Assembly: GCA_037074765.1 (NCBI GenBank)
Contig: JBAMDO010000569.1
Span: 496,001-560,000 of the forward strand
Reading direction: 5' to 3'
DNA: 64,000 nt
Origin: Mansonella perstans
Taxonomy: Eukaryota; Nematoda; Chromadorea; Rhabditida; Onchocercidae
Under the pieces are notes generated by a model. It was not told where the DNA came from. It saw nothing but the letters and a program-made list of their open reading frames with translations, and did no database searches. Position numbers and translations under genes: made by a program. Within the stretch, counting starts at the first letter, position 1; the number at the start of each line of letters is the position of its first letter. Of this stretch, positions 11,458-23,792 are shown piece by piece.

Positions 11458-14400
11458 ATGATGGATGAGCTGTGCGGTAGTAGTGCTCTATTAACCAGTA
11501 CAAGTTATCATCATCATCATCATCATCATCACTCCATTAGCTCATTGATACAACGAAATGGTCGGTTATCTTTTACTGGAAAACTTTTCATTGGATTTCC
11601 AATAACTCTATAGGCCCCTCATTGTACCTAATATCATAACATTGTATTGGTTCAAATTATAAGTTTTCATATATTCACAATATACTAAAACCTCTTCCTA
11701 TAACATAAAGATCTTAAGAAAAGTCATCAATGAAATTTTAATCACCTAAAACGGTAATTTTAGAAATACAACGTGAAAGCGTGAAAATTCCGGACTTGAA
11801 CACTCCTCCAATAGCATCAGGAACTCATCAACAACATGGTGAAGGGAATAGACGTCGAGATAGGTTAGCTGATTTTTTTATGCAATGGAAAAAATCATAT
11901 TCTGAACGTTTTTTGAAACTTTAGATATTCCTAGTCATCCTATGCTTTCGATATCGATAATAAAACAATTAAATTCATATTTAATTATCAATTTCCAATA
12001 AAATTCGGGCTTTTCGGTCTAGAGAATTTATTTGCTTTTATTCTTCATTAGTTATTGTTAGATTTCAATATTTTGCCAACTAATTTCTTCTCAGAATATT
12101 TTTGTCGACGTATACGATTCTTCTCGCATATTTCCATCAAAAGTATTTTTCAATTCTTCCCTTTCCTGAACATTTTTGATTCGAGACATTAATAACATTT
12201 CTTTTTATTTCATGTCCTATTTTATGCCCTGCCATAATGCTTTCTTCCATAAAGTGCAGTTGTGACTTATAATAAGTATAAGTTATAACAAAATATGGCA
12301 CAAGAATTAGTAAATATAAATCAGCTGTGATCATCAAAGCATACCTAACACTGATAAATCTGAAAGTCCATCTTATTAATTCAATGATACACAACGTTTT
12401 AACATAGTGAAATCTCGAAAAAGTAATGCACACGGAGTTTCTGCATAAAATTTCATTCGTTCCAGAAAAAAGGACAGCGTTTATGATGTTGAAAAAGGGG
12501 TTACCGAAAAAATGGGATAGTAACAACTGATGTGTTTTTTTGAGGGAAACCTTGCGAGATGCTATTTCAGAGAATCAAAGAAGCAAAGGCGTAATAGGAC
12601 CACATTCACAACATTTCAGCTTCATGAATTGGAGCAAGCCTTTGAAAGATGTCATTATCCGGATGTTTATGCCAGAGAGGTATGTTGTTGGAAGAAGTTT
12701 GGAGATTTCTGCTATTTTTTTGGGACTTGGTAAATTTGATTTATATTTGAGCTGCTACACTTTTTTAAATAGTCCATTATAAATTCTCGATTAGTGACAA
12801 TTTTTGCAATGTGAAAGATGACTTTTTCTCTCGAAATATTTCAGATGGAAGTTATTAATGTCTGTCCTTTTCTATTGCCGTCTGAAATGGAAATATTTCA
12901 AGTTTAAAGCATAGTAAAGCCATCATCAAGGAGTCGTTTAATTTTGTTTCAATTTTTAGGTGACATTTCATTTCTTCAAAAGTATTTTTAATTTTCAGCT
13001 ACTGGCTCAGAAAGTGAAACTTCCTGAAGTTCGTGTCCAGGTTATTTACTCATTTTTTATCTTGTATTTCATTCTCTGTCCAGCAATTCATTGCTTACAT
13101 AACAAAAGAAAATGAGAGCAAATGCAAAGTTTGAGAAAGAAACGCTTTATTGTCTAAAACTTCAGGCCAATTCCATATTATATTGCTATATCTTTAAAAT
13201 TCAAAAATTTTTTAATTTCGGCAACTTTAACACCCAAGAAGAACTCATCTTCTGTGAAAAGTTTTCACCTTAATTTTAAAGCTGAGGTTTAAATAGGCTG
13301 ACTGAAGTAGTCGAAATGGAAATTGTCTATTTTTATAGGAAGACACTTTCGTAGTCATCAGACGACCTTTCAGAAGAAGAGGGTAATCTTCTTGTCTTGT
13401 TTCGGCTTATTAATTAGCCTTCCAACAATGGTTGTGAGAGAGTACCAAATAATCTCAAATTTCATCCCTTCAAACTGTCAACTCTAATTGTCATTTCCTT
13501 CTTCAACTCATCTCTTCCATATACAAAAACAATGACATAATGACAAATCTCTTCAGGCCTCTCCAACTACTTTTCTATCAATTCCCACTAAGACAGATCG
13601 CTAATCCGAATTAGCGATACATTCCCAAAAATTATATCCACTAAAAAGACAAAAAATGTCCATTAAGCCGACAATTCTTTCGGGTATAAGAATAGTGGGA
13701 AGGTTTTTTTTTGAAAAATGTGCATATATATCGAATGATTTTTTCAGCAATTAATAATAATTAACTTAAACCATCAAATTCACTTAAGGTTGCATATCAA
13801 TTTAATGGCTTTTTAGTATTAGCACTATTTTGAGCGGAACATAGCCTTCAATATGATTCATGATAAATGATATCATCTCATGATCAACTATCAAAACAGC
13901 TTTTTAATTCAAACATCAATAGACCAATATGTAGTACAAGAATTAAGGACTGACTATGAAATTAAATGAATTAGGATTTAAATTAGAGACTAACTATTAA
14001 AAAACAAAACAGATTATTTTGCTAATTGACTGGTATTCAATAATGTATTTTTAGGTATGGTTTCAAAATCGACGTGCTAAATGGCGTCGTCAAGATAAAG
14101 CCGAAAGCAGTGCAATTGCTGATTTGCCGCCTGTACGGCATAGTACGCAAGGAATACCGTCGTGGGCATGGATGACCCATCCGGATGATTTTTCTGGTTT
14201 AATGCATCCATTCGTTCCTCAGTCAAATGGTTTATCGAGCCCAGATATGGTCAATTGCTTGTTTCCTTGCCATTTCTTTATTGTTTTTGGTTCATTTATT
14301 TTATTCGAAAGTTTAATCATATCATTGTGTCTAAATGTTTGTCGGCTGGTTAATACTTGAAAGTTTCATTTCTTGTCTTAGGGTTCTTTTCATTTTCTAT

Positions 14401-14898
14401 TCTAACTCCTGCCCTCTTTAACCTTCGACCTTATCTCAATTTTAGATTGAAGTTTATTAACATACTAATTAGTTTTTATTTTAATCTCTTTAAATGCAAA
14501 TTCCCGACTTATATTTATTTTCAAAAGCTTCGAAGCTATGTTCACACTAGCATGCTAAGCACCTTCCCAGATAATTTGACCTTTGCTCTTTTTCAACCTT
14601 ACTTTATGATCTCGCTTTTTTCTCCATACACTTTTTCAACGTAATTTGTTATAAGGAAAGAGTGATATAATTACTGCTTTTATCAATTTATGAAATAAGT
14701 CATTGATTTTTCTAGGTTATGAAAACGCCTTCATCCTTCTGTTTCGGATATTTGCCAACGGCGATGCCTGCGGCAAATACGTATGCAAGTGTTGCAAGTT
14801 CAGGAGTTGCTGGTACACTGTCGTTTCCTGACATTGAACTACAAGGAGGAGTTCATAGTGAGCAGAAGAATCTGTATACTAATAATATGATTATCTAG
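11458..14898 (+). CDS. ceh-8: Paired-like homeodomain transcription factor, Rax/Rx type (CEH-8 orthologue)
   Basis: Nuclear DNA-binding regulator; Rx/Rax proteins act in anterior neural and photoreceptor-type cell fate. Predicted exons: 11458-11560, 11764-11863, 12571-12679, 12999-13040, 14055-14249, 14716-14898, giving 243 residues with every junction in phase. The homeodomain covers residues 73-132, begins [20 protein letters not shown] and ends [14 protein letters not shown]. Gln at homeodomain position 50 and the [25 protein letters not shown] pattern are typical of Rax. Ahead of it lies an eight-histidine run (residues 18-25) followed by HSISSLI, an eh1/octapeptide-like motif also placed N-terminally in Rax. 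The C-terminal OAR motif of vertebrate Rax is not seen. The start is ATG 11458 or the adjacent ATG 11461. The exon 1 donor (GTCGGT) is weak but gives the correct phase. Confidence 0.9.
11507..11532 (+). repeat. CAT trinucleotide run encoding polyhistidine in ceh-8 exon 1
   Basis: Seven CAT codons plus CAC in the ceh-8 frame. As a pure trinucleotide run it is likely to vary in length between individuals. Confidence 0.85.
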
Positions 14899-17800
14899 CA
14901 TAAATGTATAAATTAATGCGTAGTTTCTCATCAAGCGCGAAATTTTAAATTTCAAAAGAAATCAAGATTAAGTCTGCTTTATCATCGTTTCCGTTTATTT
15001 TGTAAGATCCAAAAATTTGATGCTTACAAAAATGAAGTGTCAGACAGACATTGCTAGCAAACCATTCATTTATCACGCCTGTTTTGAAAATGATTGAAGA
15101 GCTACGTAAGTAATATAAAACAAAGATTTTGTAAACCTAACTCTGATTTATCATCAATAAAGATTATCATCTTTTTGGTATGTTTGTGAAATGTAAATTG
15201 TTAGAAAGATTGAAATAAGCGAAATTAGATTAATTCAAACATTTACCAATTATGAGCCGTTAACCCTTGATTAATTATCGGTAATTCAAATATTGATAGT
15301 TTTCACTAGAAGAGACCTAAGCTATATGTATATAGCGATAATTTGCACTAACCTATTAAAGAGGAAATTAATTGCCACTAATTGTCACAATTATTTATTA
15401 AGGAATTTGCCGTAATTTTATCTTCCATGTCTTATTTTAATTCCTCATTATAATAAATAACCAGTAATGTGTGGAAGAATAAGTGAAAAAAATACATGCA
15501 AACAAAAAAAGCAATTGTTTACTAGCCTGTTGCATACAATCATTGTGTTTAGTTTTTCATCACCGTTCTACAACTTTTTGAAGATACTGATGAAAAGTTT
15601 GCTTAGATTATCTTTTGAATACTTACCTTTACATATCTTTGGCGCCATTCAAAATAAATATTTGCCAATCGCCTCCATATTTTTCTATCAATCATTCAAA
15701 CAATAGTCTCATACAATATGCTTTCTTAGGCCATCGAAAGTGTACACTGTTTTGGCCTCGTCAAAAGTACTAAAACATTGCCTTGGGAATTTTTAGTTAG
15801 ATTTCAAAAATTTTTCCTCTTCTTTAGCATTTGGAAATATTTTGATGTTTTTTGTCATAGTATTTCAAACGGAAATTTATGTGAATTGCTGTTCACAAAC
15901 ATGAAAGCCTAAGATTGAAGACAATGGAGTGTTTGTTTGGATTTAATAAGGAAAAGTATATGAAAATAAGGCACCGTTGATGGAAATTAAAAGTCATGTA
16001 ATTCACCGTTTCATTCAAGCCGACCGATTTATTGATATTATATTTAAGAGTTAATTAATGATTTAATTTTGAAGCAAGAAGAACAAGCTGCTTTATCGAT
16101 TAACTTTACTTACACATCAACCATATCATTTCGTTATTCTTACTTATCTGCAGTAATGACTCTCCTAAAAAAAAAAAAAACTACGATAACGGGAGATATT
16201 ATTGCATTCTTAATAAATGCATAGGAAGTTCGCTTTGTTTAACCTTCGAGAGAAATAATCGTTCGAAAACAAATGAGAAAGAACTGTATCATACCGAAAC
16301 TTTGTTTGCAAGCAGAAAGATGAATATCCACTGGATCTCTTCACTACATCTCATTACATTCGCAACAAATATAGATATATTCTAGTAATTTATTCTTAAT
16401 CGCTATAAAATTACCCATTCATCACTTAATTTACTTATTGAACTACCTGAATTATTGATTGCTGTGTAGCAAAGCAATCATTAATCATTCGTCTAATTAA
16501 TAAACGAAATCCAATAAAATTAATTTTACTTCATTTTATGTGGCATAACAGAAAACTTATTAGCAAAGAGCAACAGTTTTTTGTAATTTTATACTGCTGT
16601 CAATTTTTCGAAATGTTGGGAAGTACTAAATAATCAAATTTGATATCCGCAAAGGTGTTCTACAAATTTTACGATTTCTTAATGCTCATGGATAAATTGA
16701 AAATTTGCTGGACGAATACCGGAAACGCTTCAATGAAGTTTACCGAAAATGAAGACTTCGATATTGCAGAACCGAACCATGTTAATTTCTTTGCATATAT
16801 TTTGCTGTAATCAATGAATTATTTGCCGGTGCGCTTCATGATGTGCTAGGTGATTCAAACTTTATGAAAACAGTAATTTAAGAGGAAATCACTGGAACAG
16901 CAGGATTGTTTCGTTGTAATACTGACTACAAAGCCTGAAAGTTGCCCAAATGATTTCAGTGTTGCATGTAAATTCCAAGAAACTTAGAGAATATATTTTA
17001 GGTCAGTTATAAATCATGGGTCCTTATCAAATCTCTAGAATCTATTCAGAACTAGAATTTGCGGGCCTAACGAACTTCAAAGCAGTAGAACAAGGCTTGG
17101 TAATTAAATTATACAGTAAGGAATTGAATTACCTGTACTTCTTGACAGTTAGAAATATTAAAATAATTCGAAGCTATTTCAGAAAAGAACACTATATAGT
17201 AGGATAAGTATATGCCTTGTTGATTATTTGCATATTTTAAGAAATATTTTCAATACTTTCTAGGAATAGCTAAATCTAAACAGTTAAAATCAAAGGGATG
17301 TTTAAGACCACTAAGCCTCTTTTCCCTAAATCAGTTTCCCAATTTTCCATTCAGCGACCTACCCAGATAAAACGATTTACATGACCTTTTATAGAACAAA
17401 TCTGTTGTTCTAGTGAGAAAGTGCAACAAAATAGAGTTGGAATTACCTGAAATTCCATCACTTGACCTGCAATCGATTTCTCGACAGATATGATGTGAAA
17501 TGGAATAGGCAAATCAAAAGTTTAAAAAAGGAAAAAAAATAGTTGGCTTTGCTTCGAAAACTGAAGATATTATAATGATTTATTGCTTGCAAAAATAAAA
17601 TAAGTAAAGAGGAAATATGAAGCCAAAAAACTGAGATGCAATGCAAACAAATTACATTAATCCTAAAATTATTTAATCTGTTGAATAAGAGAAAAGATCA
17701 GTGCTAAATGTAAAAGAAAAGCAATACGAAATCATGTAGTGTTCTTAACTGAAAACTGAACAGGAGGTTTATTTATTCACAATGTTTAAAAAAAAGTAAC

Positions 17801-18010
17801 GTTCCGAAAACAGATGACGTCGAAGGTATTGCAGATACAGATATTTTTCAAGAAGGATATTTTCAGCTACATAATTTTTCCTTAATTATGTCAATTATTC
17901 ATGAAATAAATCATATTTCAACATTTCATAAAACCTAAAATACATCAACAATATCGATTGATGAGTTATTTAGCGGTGGTTTGGTAAAGAAAACTATTGA
18001 GTGACTAGAT
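14899..18010. other. Intergenic region between ceh-8 and GCSH 3' ends
   Basis: 3.1 kb, convergent flanks. Only short ORFs without recognisable content, AT tracts and an A13 run at 16168. No RNA gene or repeat family recognised. Confidence 0.6.
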
Positions 18011-19619
18011 CTAATGAGCTGCTGCGTCTTGTTCTTCACCTTTCTTGAATGCTTCGTAAGCCGTCTCATTCATCAATTCTTTCAGTTCATTTGCATCCTT
18101 CACCTTCAATTTGTACAGCCAACCTAAAATTATAGCACTATTTTTCTATTTAAAGTTCATCACATTTATTGATGCATCATAATAGATAAAAGGTTATTTT
18201 TTTCAAGGAGTCATGCAGGTCTAATCTCGATTACCCAAACAGCGAAATGTAGTAGCGAACAAAGATAATTTGAAAGAATCAGGTCAGTAATTCAGAGCAA
18301 CAGAACGAAATGCTTCCAATAAACTTTAAGCTACGTTTGTGTTACTGCATGATTCCTTGCGAAATAAATCTTTCTTACAATAATACTGTTAGATTAAGAA
18401 ATGATTTTCTTGTTTCCATTTTAGTAATAACAAAACTTCTGTAAGAGAAGACAAAATACATCCATTTTCCTATCATCTAATCATTTTCTTGTCAACCTGG
18501 GAATAGAAACAATTATTTCAAAATTTAACTATATATTGCCAAATCATCGGTTCTCTAATTAACGAAAACCCGGAAGTTTTATTTCACTGACTGCTCTTAA
18601 AAGACTAAAAAATGCTTACCTTTATCAAGGGCAGACTTATTGATCAATGATGGATTGCTTTCAACTTCGATGTTCTTTTCCGTGACTGTTCCAGAAATAG
18701 GTGAATAGATATCTGACGCTGCTTTTACACTTTCTACTGCTCCAACTGAATCGCCTACGCGCAACTCTTTCCCAACTTCAGGCAATTCTGCATAAACAAT
18801 ATCACCTAGCGCTGCCTGAAAGTATTGCATACTTTAACAAGAATGTGCTTTTCTAGCATTAAATTAAATTTAAATGCAAATTTCTAAAATAGCTCAATTA
18901 CTGAATTAGCATGTAATAGTGCATGATGCCAAACAAATATTGAATATCCTAAAGTCATTCTAACTGTCTGAAAATATTATTCCCAGGATTCCTCTCAAAA
19001 TTAGATATTTTCTAGTATCAACCCTCCAACTAATTTACTAAATTCCGGCCATCAGAAGTACTAAACCTGCGCAAAATCACTGATTCCAACAATTGCTGTA
19101 CTACCTTCGATGATGACCCACTCATGCTTCTTTGTATAATACCGATCTGTAAATATTGTTTTGAAAACAATTTACATACCTATCGCCTCATTGTAGATGA
19201 TATCCTTGAAATGATTTCAAATTGCTTATATTTCTAAAATTGAATAAATTTGCAATCCTATCTAAATATTTCATAAAAGAGAAAAAAAAAAGCAAAAGTA
19301 AACAAAGGTAAATTATTAAATTTAGAACGAATATTAGAACGATAAAGAAAAATAACATTTTTTTCTTTAATAGACACTTGTCTATAAGAAGATACATGTT
19401 TTGAACAAGTTGTCAATTTACTGATAAATCAAACTAACTATTTTTGTTAACTTATCAAACTAAATTACTGGAAGAGCTGGTCATTTCAAATGGTCAGTTC
19501 CAGTATGGCTAATAGTTTTAAATAGTGCATTAATACTTAGAAATAATTTAGAAAAAAAAAAAAAAAATTAATAACATACCAATAAATGAGCATTGCGACA
19601 TAGAAATGGTGCGATACAT
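18011..19619 (-). CDS. GCSH: Glycine cleavage system H protein, mitochondrial
   Basis: Lipoyl carrier that shuttles the aminomethyl group between the P, T and L proteins of the mitochondrial glycine cleavage system. Four exons on the minus strand: 19619-19580, 19146-19067, 18815-18620, 18123-18011; all phases agree, giving 142 residues. Family landmarks in order are [31 protein letters not shown], and the lipoyl-lysine segment [18 protein letters not shown] (lysine of ESVKAAS). These are followed by [17 protein letters not shown] and a C-terminal acidic/alanine tail ending DAAAH. The presequence before the conserved core is only about 15 residues ([14 protein letters not shown]), short for a mitochondrial targeting signal, so an extra 5' exon is possible. 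It faces away from ceh-8's 3' side with a 3.1 kb gap between them. Confidence 0.94.
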
Positions 19620-20019
19620 TAGAATGAGCAGTGATTTATATCTAACAACGAATGGCAAAAACATTTGAATTCCTCGCGTGTGATACGTTATCATAACTGT
19701 CAAATATTTTACGAAGTATTACGTAGCTATCTTTTGATTTGAAATATGATAAGCGAATGACATAATTAATAATACTTCATTTTTTTTGTTTTTTTTTTTC
19801 TAATATAAGACGTTGAAGTAATAGCTAAATGAATACAGGTGGCAGAAATACTTTTAATTGAAACAGATTAAGTTTCTAATCTAAAAAACTATACTTACTG
19901 AACTAAACTACAATAAAGCAAGTGATTCTAAGAAATCGAAGCATTCACCTAAATATTATATATTCTTGTACATTTTATGTATCAATTCTTGCATACTTCT
20001 GATCAATTCGATTCAATTT

Positions 20020-20120
20020 AATTCATTAATTAATTATAATTAATTGATTAGATATTAATTAGATATTTTCATTAATTAGATACTTTCATTAATTAGATGC
20101 TTCATTAATTAGATACTTTT
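20020..20120. repeat. AT-rich tandem repeat TTCATTAATTAGATACT
   Basis: About four to five degenerate copies of CATTAATTAGATA(C/T)TTT upstream of GCSH (5' side, minus-strand gene) and of the possible small gene. Confidence 0.75.
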
Positions 20121-20322
20121 ATTAGTAACTTAAAATGATCCTTGGAAAAGTTGTGCTGTCTAGAAAATAAAATCAAAATTCAACATAGTCTAAATTTCCA
20201 CTATTTTTTTCTCTCTTCTACTTGTCTTACTTTGGATGAAGATATAATTTCTACGCAAGACCCGGAATATTATCAATTTAAGATGAATCTAAAAATTAGC
20301 GAATCTGAATCCTTCCACTTAT

Positions 20323-20673
20323 CTCTTCCAGACACCGGGCCATGAAATGTGTGAATTCTGTCAATCAATGATGACTTATTCGTTAGCAGTTGGCGCATGG
20401 TAAATGTAATCATTTCGATTCAATTATCATGTTGGTTATGTTTCCAGTTGTCACGTACCAGGTTGGTTTTTTTTTTTATTCCTTATGCTTTGTATTCCAC
20501 AATTATACCAACAGGCAATATTTTCGTTATTGCAGCTGATAGAGTGATATCAATGTTGTAACAAATGGACAGGAAAAGAAAAAGTGACCATTAAAAAAAC
20601 TTCCGAAAACAAAATTAATTATCCCAAGAAAAAAGCGCTAATTGCTCGAAAATTAAGAAAATTAAGTGATTAA
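20323..20673 (+). CDS. Possible small unknown gene just upstream of ALG10
   Basis: Exon-like pieces that can be joined in phase: 20332-20399 (contains HEMCEFCQSMMTYSLAVG after acceptor CTTCCAG), 20448-20461 (14-base exon), and 20573-20673 (KEKVTIKKTSENK and a basic tail ending RKLRKLSD). The reading shows a CxxC followed by a CC pair and a lysine-rich end. No start codon exon was found; a non-matching open frame (20230-20343) precedes it. The protein family was not recognised, and an alternative acceptor at 20535 would give a different, shorter end. Only about 20 bases separate the stop from the ALG10 start proposed below. Weak evidence overall. Confidence 0.25.
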
Positions 20674-20694
20674 TTGATATTCACGTAGGAACGA

Positions 20695-22837
20695 ATGAAG
20701 ACTAGAACAGGTATGGTATTGTTTTTTTTTTTTTTTTTTTTTTTTTTGAAATACAAAATATTTTTATTTTCGTAGGATTTTTATATACCACAATAGAAGT
20801 TAAAATTGTATGAAAATAATTTTATATGCTAAACATTTCATTAACTTTTTGCTATCTATAAATAATTAGATAGCTAAACTATTCAATTAATTCAGTTCAT
20901 TTCATTTAAGAAATTTAACAAAATGCATAGACAAGAAAGAAAGATATTTTCGTTTTCTGGTGGATTTGATTTTTAAAAATTGATTTAATTGAATAGTTTA
21001 GCCATTTAATTATTTGCGTAAATTTCAAACCAATACAGCTTACTTTCTACATCTATTTTTATTGCTTCATATAATTTTGTTGAGCAACAATTTTGCTTCA
21101 TCAGTATAAAGAGAAAGTCTTTTTTTATACTATGAAATTATATAAGAATACATTGGATTTACAATTTGCAAATACTTTTTTCCTATTTAAGTGGACTGGT
21201 TTATTGGCAGTTTTTTGGGTATATTACATTCGTTCCTCGTAAATTATATGTACAAGATTGTACCGGAACCCTATATGGATGAAATTTTCCACATAGATCA
21301 AGCACGACGTTTTTGTGCATTAGATTTCACGTCAGTTTTTGATTCGTATTCAGTTATCAATTCTTGTTTCACTAAGATAGTATGATCTTCTATTTCTACG
21401 TTATTATTTTAAAGGATATCTCAAAAGTACCGCATGAAGATGCGCAGTTTTTAAATGCAAATTATATAAATGAGGATCAAATATTTTCCTCGAAAAACTT
21501 TGAGAAGAATAAATTAACTGAGATGTATTTGTAATTCGTTTGAGTATAAATAAAGAGAATTTCAGTTGATTTTAATGCAGCTTAGAAATTGTTATTAAAA
21601 AATTAGATGAGATATTTCTTATATGTTTGTTAGACAGCTTTCAGTCTTTTTTTGGAATTGGATTTCATCGATTCTTTCATTCAATTTTATAGGTTAATAC
21701 GCGGATAGTTTCAGATGGAATCCGAAAATTACGACGCCACCAGCTTTATATATACTTTCACTACCTTTTTTTTGTGGTTATGAAAGATACATAAATTCTG
21801 CTTTGATTCCCTTCGCTTTTGTTGGTTGCATTCAATTCCGACAACTTTTCCAGAAGCCCGCATCCAACTTGACTTTTCGGTATTTAGAATTTACATTAAG
21901 TTCTCTAACTGTTCTATTGCTCCCTGTACTTTTTCATTCTTCACTTTTGTATTACACTGATTTGTTGTCATTAACAACACTACTATGGGCTATATCTCTT
22001 CAACCGAGTTTATTATCTTCTTCTATTTTTGCCATTTCTATATGTACCCGACAAACAAACATTATTTGGGCAGCCGTCTATGGATTAACACATTTATTTA
22101 TTTCATTCAAAAAACTGAACAAGAAGGGTGCTTTATCAATAATGGTGCTGATTAGGATCTTACTGCATCTTTGGTCTTTATTGCTGTTACCTATTGGTTT
22201 TATCATATTTTTCTTATTAAATGGTAATAGTGTAGTGCTCGGTGATCGTTTAGCTCATCGGCCAGTGCTCCATTTCATGCAGATCTGTTATTTTCTGATT
22301 TTCATATGTTTCAGTTCAGCACCCTTATTAGCTTTCTCTACCAAAACTTACCAATGTCTTGGCTATATCATCTGTAAGCCTCGTAAATTATTGCCTTCTT
22401 GTTTACTTTTTATTTGTTTAGTTTACTTTTTCACATTGCAACACCCATATCTATTAGCTGACAATCGTCATTTTACTTTTTACATCTGGAGACGATGGTT
22501 TTTGCGTCATCCGTATTGCAAATACGTTAATATAATCTTTTATGTCATAGCACTTCAGTTAGTAAGACAAATGTTGATGCATATTCCGAGAGGTCTTACT
22601 CTGCTATATGTTTTGGGGACAGCGGCTGTATTGGTACCAGCATATTTGCTAGAACTAAGATATTTTATCGTACCATACATTTTCTGGCGCCTTAGCTATC
22701 CAGAACGACGAATTCTAGTAATTATCCTAGAACTAATCTATGAGATTCTCATAAACGCTGTTGTTTTGTATATATTCCTCTATAGGCCGTTCGAGTGGTT
22801 ACATGAGCCAGGTGTTCAACAGAGATTCATGTGGTGA
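20695..22837 (+). CDS. algn-10: Dolichyl-P-Glc alpha-1,2-glucosyltransferase, DIE2/ALG10 family
   Basis: ER-membrane enzyme that adds the third and last glucose to the lipid-linked oligosaccharide for N-glycosylation. Exons: 20695-20710 (MKTRT plus one base), 21192-21330, 21715-22837; total 425 residues, all in phase. Family motifs are EPYMDEIFHIDQARRFC near the N-terminus, WNPKITTPPALYILSLPFF across the second junction, and the RQTNIIWA block. Many hydrophobic spans follow, as expected for a multi-pass protein, ending after a conserved-type ERRILVIILE segment. Length is close to the usual family size. The 16-base first exon is inferred from phase and donor (GTATGG) only; an AG at 20687-20688 just before it could be a trans-splice acceptor. 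The second and third exons are secure. Confidence 0.9.
20722..20747. repeat. Poly(T) tract in ALG10 intron 1
   Basis: Twenty-six consecutive T residues, close to the proposed exon 1 donor. Length is unreliable in most sequencing methods. Confidence 0.9.
20860..21015. repeat. Fold-back element (34-bp imperfect inverted repeat, 88-bp loop) in ALG10 intron 1
   Basis: Left arm 20860-20893 and right arm 20982-21015 are complementary apart from about four to five positions; the uninterrupted core is GCTAAACTATTCAATTAA and its complement. It resembles a small MITE remnant or a long hairpin; no target-site duplication was confirmed. Confidence 0.8.
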
Positions 22838-22985
22838 AAATTACATTAGTTGGGTTTTTTTTTTTGCAGTGAAAATGGTAGCTTCTTCATGATGACTCCG
22901 TTGCTTTTCCATCTCTTTTGGAATATGGACATGAAAAAATTTAAGCGAAGAAGGCGAAAATTAAGAAATTCAAACTTCGTTTTTA

Positions 22986-22991
22986 AATAAA
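22986..22991 (+). promoter_or_regulatory. Probable polyadenylation signal of ALG10
   Basis: AATAAA about 150 bases after the ALG10 stop, in the convergent gap between ALG10 and sqv-5. Confidence 0.45.
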
Positions 22992-23570
22992 AAATAGGAG
23001 GACTTTTATTAAATTATATTTATGCTTATTAAGATAATTCTTAAGGATCACGAGATCACTCTTTGTTTACTGTTGAACTTATTACGAACAGTTGTTTACG
23101 GTTTGAACTTTTTATTGGATTTTTTTAAAGTGAATTGTTGGAACATCTCACAGAATATTTTCATAATATTAATACACAATTTAGGCTTGCGATAACACTT
23201 TTAAAACAAAGATTGGGTCGAAATAGATTCCAGAGTGAAAATTTCATTGCAACTTTTTTAGCAGTGTGTATATAACTCTGTAATGGTTTACTAGATGGGT
23301 AGCGACAGTAAAGCGTAATGTCAGCCCTATGTTTCTAGTTCACTGTAATTGGATTTTTTCGTTCTTGTTATTGTCGCAAGCCTGAGTTGCAACGAAATTC
23401 AAAAAGTTGTCATCATGCGCATTAGTTGTAAAATATACGACTTTGTGCATGTGATCGCTTTTGAAAATTTGTTAACAAACAAAAACAACAATTGGTATGA
23501 TAGGAGCTTGAAAGTGAGCAGCAATGATAAAAATAAATTGAAAAACAAAGTAAGCTCAAATTGGGTCAGC

Positions 23571-23680
23571 CTAAAAGTGAGAGTATATATGCCATATTTG
23601 ATTCATAACAAAAATGTTCTAAAAGTGAGAGTATGCAGATAGTTATATATGCCATATTTGATTCATAGTAAAAATGTTCA
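23571..23680. repeat. Two-copy imperfect direct repeat
   Basis: CTAAAAGTGAGAGTAT and ATATGCCATATTTGATTCAT followed by AAAAATGTTC occur twice, at 23571 and about 23620; the second copy carries a short insertion. Confidence 0.8.
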
Positions 23681-23792
23681 ATTATTAGGTATTCCCCGCA
23701 CATGTTCAATTATTTCATTTGAATGATTTTAGATGCAAACTTGAATTCCAGGTTCAATTTAACTTTGATAAAAACCTAAAATTGAGCAAGTG

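Larger units (their letters stand above)
22838..23792. other. Convergent gap between ALG10 and sqv-5 stop codons
   Basis: 955 bases of 3' flank for both genes. Contains the ALG10 polyadenylation signal and a ~55-bp imperfect direct repeat (23571-23680). The open frame at 23349-23642 has no recognisable content. Confidence 0.6.

Noticed and set aside
17016..17207. 63-codon ORF between ceh-8 and GCSH
   Set aside because: No motif or splice border; typical of chance ORFs here.
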